From contig JAYKAV010000478.1 in NCBI GenBank assembly GCA_035582835.1, positions 1,514,086 to 1,578,085 of the forward strand: DNA of 64,000 nt, written 5' to 3'. Each line of letters begins with the position of its first letter. Position 1 is the stretch's first letter. The notes beneath the pieces were generated by a model that was not told the DNA's origin, made no database searches, and saw nothing but the letters and a program-made list of their open reading frames with translations. The position numbers and the translations under genes are program-made. This document shows positions 11,831 through 23,330 of this stretch, one piece after another. This stretch comes from Phoebastria nigripes (Eukaryota; Chordata; Aves; Procellariiformes; Diomedeidae).

Positions 11831-13288
11831 AAGCATCCTACAAGGCCTCTTAAAACAGCCCCTGTTGTCCAAAAGGCCAAAGTCCAAAGCTGATTCAATG
11901 CAGTATCAAGCTGCAAAACTTTAGTCATAGAGATGGAGGAAGGAACAGCTGGCAGATGAAGAGGACAGATAGCAAAAGTGTATCTTAGATGAGACTTCTA
12001 GTTACCTAAATGCTGTTGAATTAAATATTGCCTTTCCATAATTTAACTCCTGAAAACCCCAAATATTATTCTACACGTTATGACACAGAGAGCTGATGCC
12101 CGGTACATCAGCAGTGATGTAATATTGACAGACAAATACAGCTATTGTATTCATAAATGTTCGCTTTACAAAGCAAAGAGCATTGTAACAAAATATACTT
12201 AATGCTAGCATGATAGACTGCAATGTAATCAGTGTCTTGGATGAATTGAGAACACAAACAAAAATAGATTAGCTAACAACTAAATTGTATTTATCTTGCT
12301 TGACAGGGCTAGTTCAATAATGAGTCATTTTCTGATCTAATATCGCTGCCATCTCTAGTATTGCGGGTAATTGTTACTGCTGAGAGAAAAAGTTCAAGCA
12401 ACCCAAAGGCTGAAGAGGCAAAGGAGTATTAGCATGTCTAACGTAGGAGTATTAGCATTAGTCTGTCTGATCCCCAGTAGATGCAATATACCAATTAGTT
12501 GCATACTTCCTTGAGCCGTGAAACCAGGCTCTCAGCCACCTGGGGTCATTACAGATCTCACGGGGCTTTTGTGAAAGCGGAGTTATTTTTCCAGGCAGGA
12601 TTGTAGCTGAGGGCCTGACATATCTTTCACGTAAGCTGTGCTGCCCANGCTCTGCTGGCCGCCACATCCCTCACCTCCAGTGGCTAAGGGCAAGAAGAGT
12701 GAAAACCTTGCTCTGCTGACCCCATCGGGCTGTTCCATGGGCGCTGAAAGCCCTGGGACGTAGCCAAAAGTTAGATTCAGCCACCTTTATGAACCCTGTC
12801 TTTATCTACCCTGCGGTGACGGCAGCTCACGTAGTCAGCTCCCCAGACCTGCCGCCCAACTAGCTAGCACAAGTATTGATAGCAACGTAAGTAGAGCAGC
12901 CCAACGCTCAGGACAGGCTAGTAGCCCAAGTATTTACCCAGGGGCCTGGGTGGTTTTGCTGGCCACGGTATGCTCCACGCTGCAGCCAGCAATATCCGAG
13001 CCGACGAGCTCAGGCATGTCTTCGCGAGCTACATTACTTTGGGGACTGTAGCACTGACTTATCTATTTCTTGGTAATCGATGTGGATGAGTAGGAAACTA
13101 TCTCCAAGCATGCTTCTTTAAGGATTAAAAGCGTTCTGCATTTATAATGGAGAATAATTACCTTTTTTGAAAATAGTTGTCGACTTAATTTTAAATAATA
13201 AAACTTTGAGCTGAGGTCAGTCAGGTTCCAGGTGGAAACGTGCTGTGGAAGACAAATATTCAAAGCAAGAATGGGCATGAATGTGATT
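11831..13288. other. Unique sequence, no gene recognised
   Basis: Includes a small tandem duplication at 12422-12458 and a more GC-rich stretch around 12500-13040 with several CpGs, but no recognisable exon or repeat family. Confidence 0.5.
12422..12458 (+). repeat. Imperfect 23-bp tandem duplication
   Basis: AGGAGTATTAGCAT occurs at 12422-12435 and again at 12445-12458, with TCTAACGT/GTCTGTC-like spacer sequence. A short local duplication, about 1.6 copies. Confidence 0.8.
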
Positions 13289-13432
13289 GGGCTTGATTCT
13301 GATCAAGTTTACATTTGTTTAAAGGCCCAGCCCAAAGCCTGTGAAAGTCATTTGACTGACGGAATAAATCAGCTGAAGTCAATGGGATTACCCTACTGTC
13401 AGCCCAGCATGGGTGAGATCAAAACCCAGATC
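13289..13432. repeat. Palindromic MITE-like relic (GATTCTGATC...GAAGTCAATGGGA)
   Basis: One end reads GGGCTTGATTCTGATC, the middle holds GCTGAAGTCAATGGGATTAC, and the other end reads GTGAGATCAAAACCCAGATC. The two termini are degenerate inverted copies of each other, as expected of a short nonautonomous DNA transposon. The most complete member of the CAATGGGAG group here. Confidence 0.6.
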
Positions 13433-13500
13433 ATTATCTTTTTGTGGTTTTCCTTTTTGCATATTGAGAGGGAGTCAGTGTGAAGGGCCATTGATTGTTT

Positions 13501-13565
13501 TGTAAAACACCCTTTAAGTTCAGTGGGAGTCTGCCTGCCTGCGGACTGTTGGCAGGATATGGCCC
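13501..13565. repeat. Short MITE-like relic (CAGTGGGAG type)
   Basis: TGTAAAACACCCTTTAAGTT is followed by CAGTGGGAGTCTGCC and GGCAGGATATGGCCC. This is the usual order of phrases in the second half of the family seen at 13289. It may be an independent insertion next to that copy. Confidence 0.5.
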
Positions 13566-15090
13566 ATAAAGCTACCGGGAGGCTGAAGATTCATACCTCT
13601 CGATGTGCACTGCAACTGTTTGGTTTTGCAGCCAGAGGTAATCAGACAGTTAATAGCTTTTACATAGAGAGCCAATTGACTGTGTGCGATGTGAGAGCCT
13701 AGCCAGGCATGAAAATATAAAATGAAAGAATAAGTTAAACCACCACATTCTTTGGGGAAATGCTAATGGGTGACAGTTATCACTTACCACCTTGGTCTCT
13801 TGTTCTTTCATCAGAATCAATTACTTAATTTTTCTTTTTATGCATGATGATGATGCTTTCATGAAAAACAAGTCTATGGAAATACTGAATACCAGTAAGT
13901 CAGAAGAAGCGAAGGATGCAAAACTGCAGTTTTCCCATGGCCTGAAAATGACTCCCTCCCTGGCTTAGGGCAGCCACAGGTATGCTGTTAATTTTAAGTC
14001 CTCTTGCCAGAAGGCTATAAAATGTCTTTTCATCTTACGTTACATAAGTATCCAACAAATAAGAAGACTGTTATTACAAAGGCAACCACACCGAAAAAAG
14101 GTTTCATTTACTCTGAAAACCTGCATTAAAGACTTCTGATGTCTCTGCGTAGCTTGTAGGTTGCTGAACACTGTTGGAGAGGAAAATTCATTGAATTCTT
14201 TTAAAAAAAGAAAAAGTAAGTTTGATGCAANACCAAACTGGGATGCTACTAGGAACCACGTAATAAATCTTCTGTTAAACTTTTTGGTAATTTACTCTCA
14301 AAGATGAGCTTCTATATTCTTTCAGCATACCAGACAGCATTCTGGAAAACAGTGGTAATATTTAGCACTCTCGAATTAAACATTTCGGTGATCCTTCTGA
14401 ACTAAACACAAAAGATCCATATACATCAGGAGTGAAAACTGTGAGGTGCTAAGTACATCTTAAGATATGAAAACACAACTGAGTCTGAGGATGCTCAGGA
14501 CCTGAGAGAAAGTGCTCAGCAGCCACAGGAAGGGTCTTCAATATCCTTATGCTTCTTGTCATCAAAGAAATAATTCTGCTTGGCTTCCTTGGGTGCTGAG
14601 TTGTTGCTTTGCACTTTGACACGATTTTCTCCAGGAAAATAAAATATGTTTTTGTGCCAGTAAGATAAAGACATTATGGCAGTGAGATAAGGCATAGGAG
14701 GATGCCTCTGTGAAGGTGATTCAGCATGCGTTCAACATACCTCTTAGTAATTAAGGCATTCTTCCTGAAGTTGTTTAGTTGTATTATATCCTTCTACATC
14801 TTCACAAATTGATAGGCATCAGGTATATTTAAAATATGTTCTAAGTCAGTTAACTTCCAGGCAGTAAGGCATCCTCACCTGCTCATTTCACAGGAAAAAA
14901 AAACCCCAAACAATAGAAATCACCATGTGCGTGTTGACATCCTGCTTGTGAACCAATATTGTCACAAGCAATAGGCTTAGAAAGAACAGACCAATCAATG
15001 AATATGAACAGACTTACACTAAGCTAAAATTAGGTCCAATATCCTGATTAAAGTGATTACAATTAACTAAATAAATACACATTCTCAGTT
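13566..15090. other. Unique sequence, no gene recognised
   Basis: AT-rich, no low-complexity runs of note, one N at 14231. No exon or repeat is recognised. Confidence 0.5.
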
Positions 15091-15400
15091 ACTTATTTTT
15101 GTAATACCGTTGTGCCTAGAGGCCACATCTGAGACTGCGCGCCATCCATACTAAGCACTGCGAATACATCCAGTTAAGATACAGCCCCGGTCTTGAACAG
15201 CTTGCTGTTCATATAGACAAAAGAAACAAAGGACTGGAAATGGATATCATTCTTTATTATCTCCGTGTCACAGAAGCAGGCCCAGAGAAATTGAATTGTC
15301 TTGCCCAACACTGTATAAGAATTATTTGGCAGGACTGAGAAGCAAATAGAGAACATCAGTATCCACTTCACGAGTCTGCCCACCCTTTCTCTAGCACAAA
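15091..15400 (-). repeat. MIR/L2-like ancient element, long copy
   Basis: Read on the + strand it has, in order: TTTTTGTAATACCGTTGTGC, CTAGAGGCCACATC, an AAGCACTG word, AGCTTGCTGTTCATATAGAC, TTATTATCTCCGTGTCACAG, GAGAAATTGAATTGTCTTGC and CACCCTTTCTCTAGCAC. This is the reverse-complement layout of the ancient amniote MIR/L2-related family (tail, then 'CATTTTACAGATG...GAGGCACAGAGA...CTTGCCCAAGGTCACAC', then the tRNA-side body). About 310 bases are alignable by eye, which is long for so old a repeat. The exact subfamily name is uncertain. Confidence 0.75.
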
Positions 15401-17230
15401 CTCCTTTTTTACCAGAAGACTTCTCATGCACGGGACAGCTCTGGACTCTTGTTTCTTTACATTACTTTACTTTCCTTCTTTTTCGAATGCAGCAAAGTAC
15501 GTAATAGCTAGAGCTTTTGGTTTCTCGTGGCTGTGGATGAGCCTGTGTCCCATCAATCTCACCAGTGTGAAACACACCGCTACTCTNTAGTAACAAATGA
15601 TGTTTCACTAGCAGAAATTCAAGGCTTCAAACACACAAATCCATGAGCATCCACATTTCTGTTGACTGCTTTCACTTGGTTTAAGAGCTCATATACATTC
15701 TTCCTCAAATCTAGAGCCACGCTTTGCCTCCTTTGTGTACCTTTGGAAATCAGCTATGTAGAGAAAACTTTTAAAATCTCATTGCAAGGGGAGCAAATGT
15801 GTCTTGTAAATCCAGAAATAGCCCATTCTTTTAGGTCAAAGCAACTGACAGTTATAGCCTCATCTCTTGGAAATAAGTCTCAAAAAACTTACGTAGCAAA
15901 TACTTTGGCTGCAATAACTAAGTTACTTTTGTCACCATTAGCCTTTCCTGATTAATTTCTTCTGCATTATGTACTTGCACCTATAGAATATAAACTCATC
16001 AAAGAAATTGTGCTACTTGCTGACTCCTTCTATCTGCTGGAAAAAATATAGAAATAGAAATACAGAGTGTCCAGTGCATGGTTACTCTACTCTGTTTTTA
16101 AAGAGACACCCTGCAGTGGCATCTTCAAGTGTTATAGGTCTAAAACCAAGATACTTGCTTTGGCCTTTCTCTCTCTACTTTCTGTCAACCTTGGTTCTTT
16201 CAAAATCAGTGATAAAATGTTGCTGGCATTAACTTAATCTAGAATTTAATCTTCTATCTCCAGACAAACAGTGCAGTGATGTAACTAGTGGATAGTTCTC
16301 AAAGCTTCTTTCCTCCTTCTCTGCAGAAAACAAATATCAGAAGAAAGCTGAAAATCATGAGGTTTCGAAAGTACTATTCCTACGTCTTTACCAAACAAAC
16401 TCAAATTTGTGTTCCAGGCTTTGATAGATTCATTTTGTAGTCAATCAACTATACTTGTGGATTTGAGGAGGTTTCAAAAATTGGCTCAATATAAATAGTC
16501 TGTTCTTCTTGTAATCTTAACTATGGAGTTACTTGTAATGATTCGGTAATGAAAATTTCCTTTTCCAGCAGTTTAGCTATAAAATATGACTTTATGTGAG
16601 TCCCTGAGTCCATCTAGAACTGCAACAAGTCAACGTATGTGCCATCTTCCTGGCCATAAAATTATTTTCTGCCTTTTTGCCAGACTGAAAGTTCTAGGAA
16701 GGGTGTAATTGACAAATTACAGAGCAGTGTATCAAACAATAATTTTTCCCAGATAGATAGCCACATGTCTGAAACAAAATCTTCCTTTAAATAGCATGGA
16801 TGTATAATTTGAATACGTGCTTATTTTCTGGTTCTGGAATATTTATTTACCTGAAACCCNGCAGCTTTAAGAAACATATTGTGAACTGAAGAAAAGACTA
16901 GAAGCATAATAGATGGCCTAGACATCTCCCTTTTTGAAGTCTCCTGGCTGAGAAAGTGAAAAAAAAGAGTCCTCTGTGTTTGATGAATGCAAGAACCAGG
17001 TTTCCAAGCATGGAAAGCGCCTTTAGAAACACAAGTGAGGTTTTGATCCCTGGCCCCAGTGTCATCCATCTTGGAAAGCTTTCTGTTTTTATTATTTTAA
17101 ACAGGTCAGCAACAGTGAGATGGGAAACTGTAGATTTCAAAACAGACGTCTCTACAGTGTTTCAGCAAAACNTCGCATGATTTCAAATGGAAATTTAATA
17201 TCGGTCCTGGATCCCTAGCTAATTACCTAG
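15401..17230. other. Unique sequence, no gene recognised
   Basis: AT-rich. Several open frames of 70-97 codons lack domains and splice context. No repeat recognised. Confidence 0.5.
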
Positions 17231-17590
17231 CCTTTTGCCAGTGGGAGTCCCAAGCCTCTGAAACAGCAGCACCTCCTGATTTACAGCAGTAAGCACGCAG
17301 CATGGAGGAGACCAGAGCTCTGGTTCCCAGGGGATCTTTTCGGCTCTCAGGCCTGGGTCCTGAGTGCAGGGTTGGGGTTAGGGGCATTCGCTTTCCTGCT
17401 CCTCTTCTGCCTTCCCCCAGCTCCCGCTGAAAGATGGCTCTCAGGTCCCAACACCTTCGCCTGTCCCAGCTCCCCTCTGGACATTCGGGGCTCAGACCTG
17501 GAGCATGCAGCTGCCCCGTGGGTTGCACGTGGCCGCCATGTCCCTGAATCCAGGTTGCCACTGTGGAGAGAAGTCCTCAGCAATGAATAA
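17231..17590 (+). other. GC-rich patch with 120-codon open frame lacking an ATG
   Basis: The + frame is open from just after the TAG at 17228 to the stop at 17588 and contains no in-frame ATG. It includes the hydrophobic run LGAFAFLLLFCLPPAPA, which looks like a signal peptide, but the preceding codon is TTG, not ATG. Overlapping frames are open on the minus strand too, as is common in GC-rich DNA with few stop codons. It could only be coding as an internal exon, and no convincing acceptor/donor pair frames it. I regard it as noncoding. Confidence 0.3.
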
Positions 17591-17599
17591 AAAACAGTT

Positions 17600-18060
17600 T
17601 CCATTTTCAGCTCCGTGTCAGATTAATGGAAATTTTGCAACTTGCCTAGACTGATATAGTTAGGACTGTGTATTTGCTGGTATGAACAGGAACACGGTAG
17701 CTGTTTTTCTGTTTCCTGCATTTGAACACAGTGAAAATATGATCTGGGCCTTCTGTAATGCTATTTGCTGACACTCTTTCTTTAGGAAAGTAATTCGGGA
17801 AGAACAACAAAGAACTCTTCGGCAAACTTCCTTGCAGAAAATGTTGTGGTTGTCTTGCCAGCTCTCAAAATTAAAACTATGTTCCAGTCAAAAATGCCTA
17901 TTCAGACTGACATCAAAGAGAAAAATGCGAGCAGGTCAAGAAGTTTAATTTCCATGGCACTTGCATTTGTGATTCACATGTAGGGCGCAGTAATGACTTA
18001 CATGCCCATTGGCAATAATGTAATAGAAGGCTAGTGTGAATAAAAAGAAAAATGAATCGG
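17600..18060. promoter_or_regulatory. Candidate conserved noncoding element
   Basis: Repeat-free block next to the GC-rich patch. Dense words include CAGATTAATGGAAATTTTG (near 17620), AAGTTTAATTTCCATGG (near 17941), TAATGACTTACATGCCC and CCATTGGCAATAATGTAAT (near 18007). CpG-containing words (AATTCGGGAAG, AATGCGAGCAGG, GGGCGCAG) persist. Enhancer-like by composition; not proven. Confidence 0.3.
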
Positions 18061-18073
18061 AGGTAAAAGTAAC

Positions 18074-18149
18074 GGGCCAAATTCTGTATTCAGTTGGATG
18101 CGCGGAGCTCATTGAAGTTGGGCAGTGTCACANAGAGCACGATCTGGCG
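18074..18149. repeat. MITE-like relic (GGGCCAAATTCTG type)
   Basis: Opens GGGCCAAATTCTGTATTCAG, holds GAGCTCATTGAAGTTGGGC centrally, and closes with an AGAGCACGATCTGGC arm. The ends are degenerate inverted repeats. An N lies at 18133. Confidence 0.5.
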
Positions 18150-21100
18150 GTCTTTCTCACAGCAGCATTTTCATGAATACATACCTTATGGAGCACCCTC
18201 GCAGTTGCTGATAGCCTGGGCTGAGGTTTTCAGAAATGAGCAGTGGTGCCNCTGTTTGGGGGTATCAATCCAAGATGCTCACGGGGTGCCTGATGCCAGA
18301 GGGCTCCTTTTCACTGTCTAGAGATCAGGTCCCTTTAATATATCTCAGGCTGAACATACTAGACGACTCCTGAAAATCTGGGTCTCAAGGCACGTTTCCT
18401 GACTCATTTCAGGTGTGTTTTCATACCAGCTTTTTAACTTTTCAAAATCTCTAGTTAAGGTGAAGGACTATATCTTGAGGTATGAAAGCAGGAGGTATGT
18501 AAACTTTTTAACAGTGTCTGTATATTCTCCTACTACTCCTTATTTGCTTTTCTCATGGGACGATCCAACTAGGCATTACAGACTGTTGATAAATAGATTT
18601 TCAGCCCATTTCATTTAACCATTACTGCATTTCCATATCAAAGATTTTACACTTGGCATGCCCGAGCTTATTTTATTTGTAATCTTTTCTCAAATGAGTA
18701 GTTTGGAATGTTTTTTCATTATGTGTTTCATCTGCAATGTACTGCCTTCATGCTATTTTTTAAGATGAGATCTTATACGCTACCTCAAGTCATTCTACAA
18801 CTCATTGGCTCTTATTTATTCTGGCCTCCTAATCTAACACAATTTCTATGTTGAAACTTGTTGCTATTTTTTTTCCAAGGATACACCATATGATGTTAAG
18901 CATGTGCTGTATATCAAAGTGCAAATATAAACTAGTTGATAGTCTCTAGTCACACCCTGGATAGGTGTGGCAGTTGGGAATTTTTCACTTTCTGGCTGGA
19001 GATCAGAATGTGCTTAACATGGCTCCACATACAGGATCTTGGTCAGGAGAGAACTGGTTGGGGTTTTTTTGGGTTTTTTTTTTCATGTATGTTGTTTGAA
19101 GGGTTGGGAGCTAAATAGTTGTACTGTTTCCAGAAACGGATTTTTACTTGTTTGGCTATATTTAGAGCTGCAATCGGGAGATTTGAGGGTATGATAATCC
19201 ACTGCCTTACTGTCTTTCCTTCTTTCTCTCTTTCTCTCTATCACTTTGTGGATAAGAGGATGGACGAGCTTAACTCTAATGTCAGCCTAAGGCATGGTGC
19301 AGAGCTGCACTACTCCAAGAGAAACTCCAAGGAGGAAGTATGACTCAGAGAGCTGCAATTCCTTCCACGGTTCCTCCTTGTTCCAGCCAGGGAAGTAAGT
19401 TACTTCAGTATTTGTGCTGCTAGACTAAAGCTTACTTCTCCCCTTGTGCTTACAAGCCTCATCTTGCAGAATAGAAAGTAGAGGGATAAGGGTCTGTGCC
19501 AGAAGCAAGGTGTCACTAACCTGGGAAAGGGCGTTTTCCTGCCTTTGACACCTCCGTTGCCCTGTGTGGGGTTTCACTGTAAACAGTCACCTCATAGCCA
19601 CCTGCTTATACTGGCTCGCCAGTCATTTTGCAGAGATATACATGGCTGCCTATCTTGTCAGGCATCTTTTACGTTAATACCAAGAGCAATGCACAAACTA
19701 TTGGACAGCTTTATACTGCTTTTTCTACACAGACTGTTACATCATGCTGATTTTCTTGCTCAATTTTCATAGTCTTTCATTCAATAAGATGTAGTCACTG
19801 TCAGGCTAATGTACAGCTCACCAGACATTTCTGAATTGCCTCTCAGACAATCAATTTCTCACTGACTTTTATTTTCCATAGTAATAGTTTTTTATTATAC
19901 TCAGAGACTGGCAAAGGATTTGCAGGCAATAGTTCTCTTGCCAAAACAGAAACACTAATAAGGGTATTCATAGTGAAATGTTCAACATCAGTGTTTCTTC
20001 ACTGGTAGTGCAACTCTAAGGCCTGAGAACACCAACTGACGTATGATCTATTTGCAAATGGTGCACATGACTATTCACCTGCCTGACATTCTGCTCAGCA
20101 TCAACATGCTTTGGGGAAAAAATATAAAATTCACAGCCTTTTTTTAATATGCTTTTTCATGGATGGACAGCAGAGCAGAAATACTGTACTACAATACAGA
20201 GGGACCTTCAATTGAGCACTATTTTAAAAGAATTTATAATATGATAGTAAAATATTACGTTAACCGAGACAGTGTCAAATGAGAGCACATACTAAATACT
20301 TATGTGATGCACTGGCCTGAAAGATAAAAGGGGTCAGGAAAACAAGAGAGGAATTCATCCACATGCACATCAGCTAGTTGATCCAGGTAGGAATAAAACC
20401 TCAGTACTTGTTACTATACCCTCTAGGATTACCAGGGAGAAGTTTTCAGGAAGTATCTTGCAATAAAAAAAAAAACAAAACCAGGAGTAAGAATCGACTT
20501 CAGAAAGTAGATCTGGCCCTCATATGGTGTTCAGCAGCACAGATATACACCCACCCATATATGCTCTCGCACTTCTTGCGTGAGTTATATTGGTTTCAAA
20601 AATAGCCTGTGAAAGAAGATTCAGGCTACTGGACCGACTTCTGCTTTCAGTAAAGTGGACTGAACATAGAGCTGAATTTATACCTCCATGTGTGATTTTG
20701 TGTACTGACATGTATAAAGCTCATCCTTATACTGTGATCTTTGAATGGCATCAGTACTAATTCACCTGAGTACCTGACAGAGATCTACAGAGAGATATAG
20801 AAAGAGAAAGACTCTTCATTTGAGCTGGTCTTTATTCCTACACTGGAAATAAGTGATGTAAAGGAGGCATGCAGTTCAAACATGCAGAAGTTGCTTTTAT
20901 TTTGCATCAGTTTATTCAGGTATTTTAAATAGGCTTAGTTAAAATAATCAGTTGAGCCTTTTTGACAACTTTATAAGAAAGCCTTATGTGGCTAATTCTT
21001 AAATATCATCAGACAGCAGGCTAATTGTGTCCACGTGCACATTGTTGCCCCAGGTAGCAGATAACTTCCTGTGTTGAAACGATGACTTGAGAGNGATATA

Positions 21101-21715
21101 CTTGTAGACAAGGAAATATCATCTTCCAGTCCTGCTGTGTCTTCAAGTAATCTATGAGAACTCTCTTCAGCCAAATGCCTGTGCTTAGCCAAGGTATTAG
21201 ACACATTCAGGATGTATAAAACTCACACACCTTCTAAATTACTTGATGGTTTTGAGTTCACATAGCTAGCTAATTTAGTCAGATTTCTAGTGCTAACAAT
21301 AACTGAATATGCTGAACTGCCAGGAATGTTACTTGTATAGGTATGTAATAAATGTGCTTAGCTGTGTTTAATTATACAGATATGCAATGGACACCTTTAC
21401 CACTTTCTATAGTTACTATCCTGTTCCCAATGCTTAGTAATATGGAACACCACTTTTGCAATGGGAGAATACTTTGAAATAGCAAACATTCACATTTCAT
21501 GCTTTGGCAGTTCTGAACACCTAATCAAAAATAAGGCGAAAGAACCTTTAGTGGATCAAATTATGTACCCTTTCGAATAGAAGTNAATACAAAATAATTC
21601 CATGAAGTCAAGTCAGAGGAGAACTTACTCTCCCCGGTAAATACTACTTTAACAAAATTGGCTGGATGATTCCCTGCGAACAATTCAGTGAAAATGTTAT
21701 CTGTGTTTTGTATAG
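18150..21715. other. AT-rich unique sequence, no gene recognised
   Basis: About 3.6 kb. GAGGTTTTCAGAAATGAGCA near 18222 may be a weak MITE-like remnant. T/G homopolymer runs occur near 19060-19083, and a pyrimidine-rich run (CTTTCCTTCTTTCTCTCT) near 19213-19240. No exon or RNA gene recognised. Confidence 0.5.
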
Positions 21716-21784
21716 CCTTCCTTTTTCTTTTCTCCATATTCCTCTTTCTCTTCCTCATCCTCTTTTTAACCTTTTCCCCCTTCC
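21716..21784 (+). repeat. Polypyrimidine tract
   Basis: About 70 bases almost entirely C and T (CTTCCTTTTTCTTTTCTCC and so on), broken only by short AT interruptions. Low-complexity sequence; such mirror-like tracts can form triplex DNA in principle. A single N sits at 21785. Confidence 0.85.
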
Positions 21785-21785
21785 N

Positions 21786-22740
21786 ATGCTATGCATAGAA
21801 GACCTAAGAACCTAAATGAAAACATACATGAGAAACAGGTGATAGAGTTAGCAGTTCGGGTAGGATAAAAACAAGCCATTGCTGGAAGTGCAGAAGATGG
21901 TAAAATACCAGTAATCCATATCTGACATGACTAACAGAGGAAGGGTTCGTTTCTTGTATTGTTTCAGTTCCTGAGAATGCCCCTTGCCTTCTACAGTGTA
22001 TAATATAGCCTGAATAAAATGTGGCTACAAAAGGAAAAAGGTAACACTGATCCTACTCTGAATAGGATTTAATACTGTGCTCATCACTGCAGTGTCTGAG
22101 AGCAAGATATACTAGTGCTGTTGCAGTACAAAGTTCATGGAATATCAAGTGTTGATAATCTGTGCTCGGAGTCTGTAAATGTATGTACAAATGGATCAGA
22201 TCCACAGCTGGCATCTGTCTGGCTCCTGATCTGGTCCAGTAAGTTTCTAAAGAGAAGTTCACGACAGACCATTGAAAACTTCCAAAGAAAGTCCCAGGGC
22301 ACATGACAGAAATGGCCAAGTGGGACAGCACAGTAGAAGAAAGAAATCCTGTGGGTTCATTTCTTTAAAGCATAGAAGTCATTAATCATTTCTATTCCTT
22401 TCCATTTGAAACAGCTGCCTGCCTGCATTTGCTAAGTAACTGCTTTCTTAACCACACAGAAACTAAGCTGTGGGCCCCAGAATGCTCATGCTTCCAGATA
22501 TTAATAAACAATTTCCCTCTTTCACTGTGTCAATGAGAGCACGTTAACATTCCTAGCATCTGGTTTTGGTAGTGAAACAAAACGCTAATGTTTCCACACT
22601 TCATGAATTCCTTCCAAAAATCTTTCTTATTGCTTATCTTCTCAAGTGAGGCCTCAGAAGTTCAAAAGCTTGACTTGAAAAATCTCAGTGGCCTTCTACC
22701 TGTCACCTGCGATGTAGGATGTTGCTCTTTATCAAGTTAG
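21786..22740. other. Unique sequence, no gene recognised
   Basis: Short overlapping frames on both strands at 22053-22331 have no recognisable product. No repeat recognised. Confidence 0.5.
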
Positions 22741-23330
22741 AAAACAATCTCTACCGTCGTGCTTTTTTGCTCATCTTCTTGTGAAACTGAGTTACATTTT
22801 CCACATAAGCTCGCTACTTCAAAAAGTACGCTGTCATCTCTACGGGCTATTGCAATTAGTGAAATGCCAGCCAGCAGGTGGAGACGCATGAAAGCAATCT
22901 CAATTCATAGACGGGCTGCTTTGACATTTCGTTCCCATAGCCCTGGCCAAGCACTTGAGCGGGCCAGAGCCAGAAAATATAGCTATTGGTTTCATGGAAA
23001 AGTTCAGAATTAAAATCTTGGATTGCTGACAAACATGTGACGGAGCAGCTTCTACTGTACGACTGCTCTGCACAAAGCCACACTAAAGACCCATCCAGTC
23101 AGTACCTTTCATGTATCAGTGAATCGTGGAGGGAGGGAAGCTTGCTGCTGACTCTGGCCTGACCTTGATTCATTCAGTTTGTTCAACAGTTTAGAGCTGC
23201 CTGTCAGCGTCAGCTGTGCTGAATGATGCAAGGAGCCACACACGCTCCAGTTTATGCATATTCGCTTTTGGCCCTGTGCTGTACAACGATGGGTCTCTGA
23301 TGGCTCAATAGCATACTTCACCCAGATGCA
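22741..23330. promoter_or_regulatory. Candidate conserved noncoding element
   Basis: Repeat-free, evenly composed block retaining many CpGs (CTACCGTCGTGC, AGTACGCTGTC, GACGGGCTGC, GAGCGGGCC). Words include TATTGCAATTAGTGAAAT (near 22850) and an E-box CAGGTG at 22875-22880. Frames of 60-84 codons are open on both strands, as can happen in constrained noncoding DNA. Enhancer-like; needs alignment. Confidence 0.3.

Noticed and set aside
21561..21758. Minus frame starting MRKRKRNMEKRKRK, resembling a nuclear-localisation-rich peptide
   Set aside because: Translation of the polypyrimidine tract; not a protein signal.
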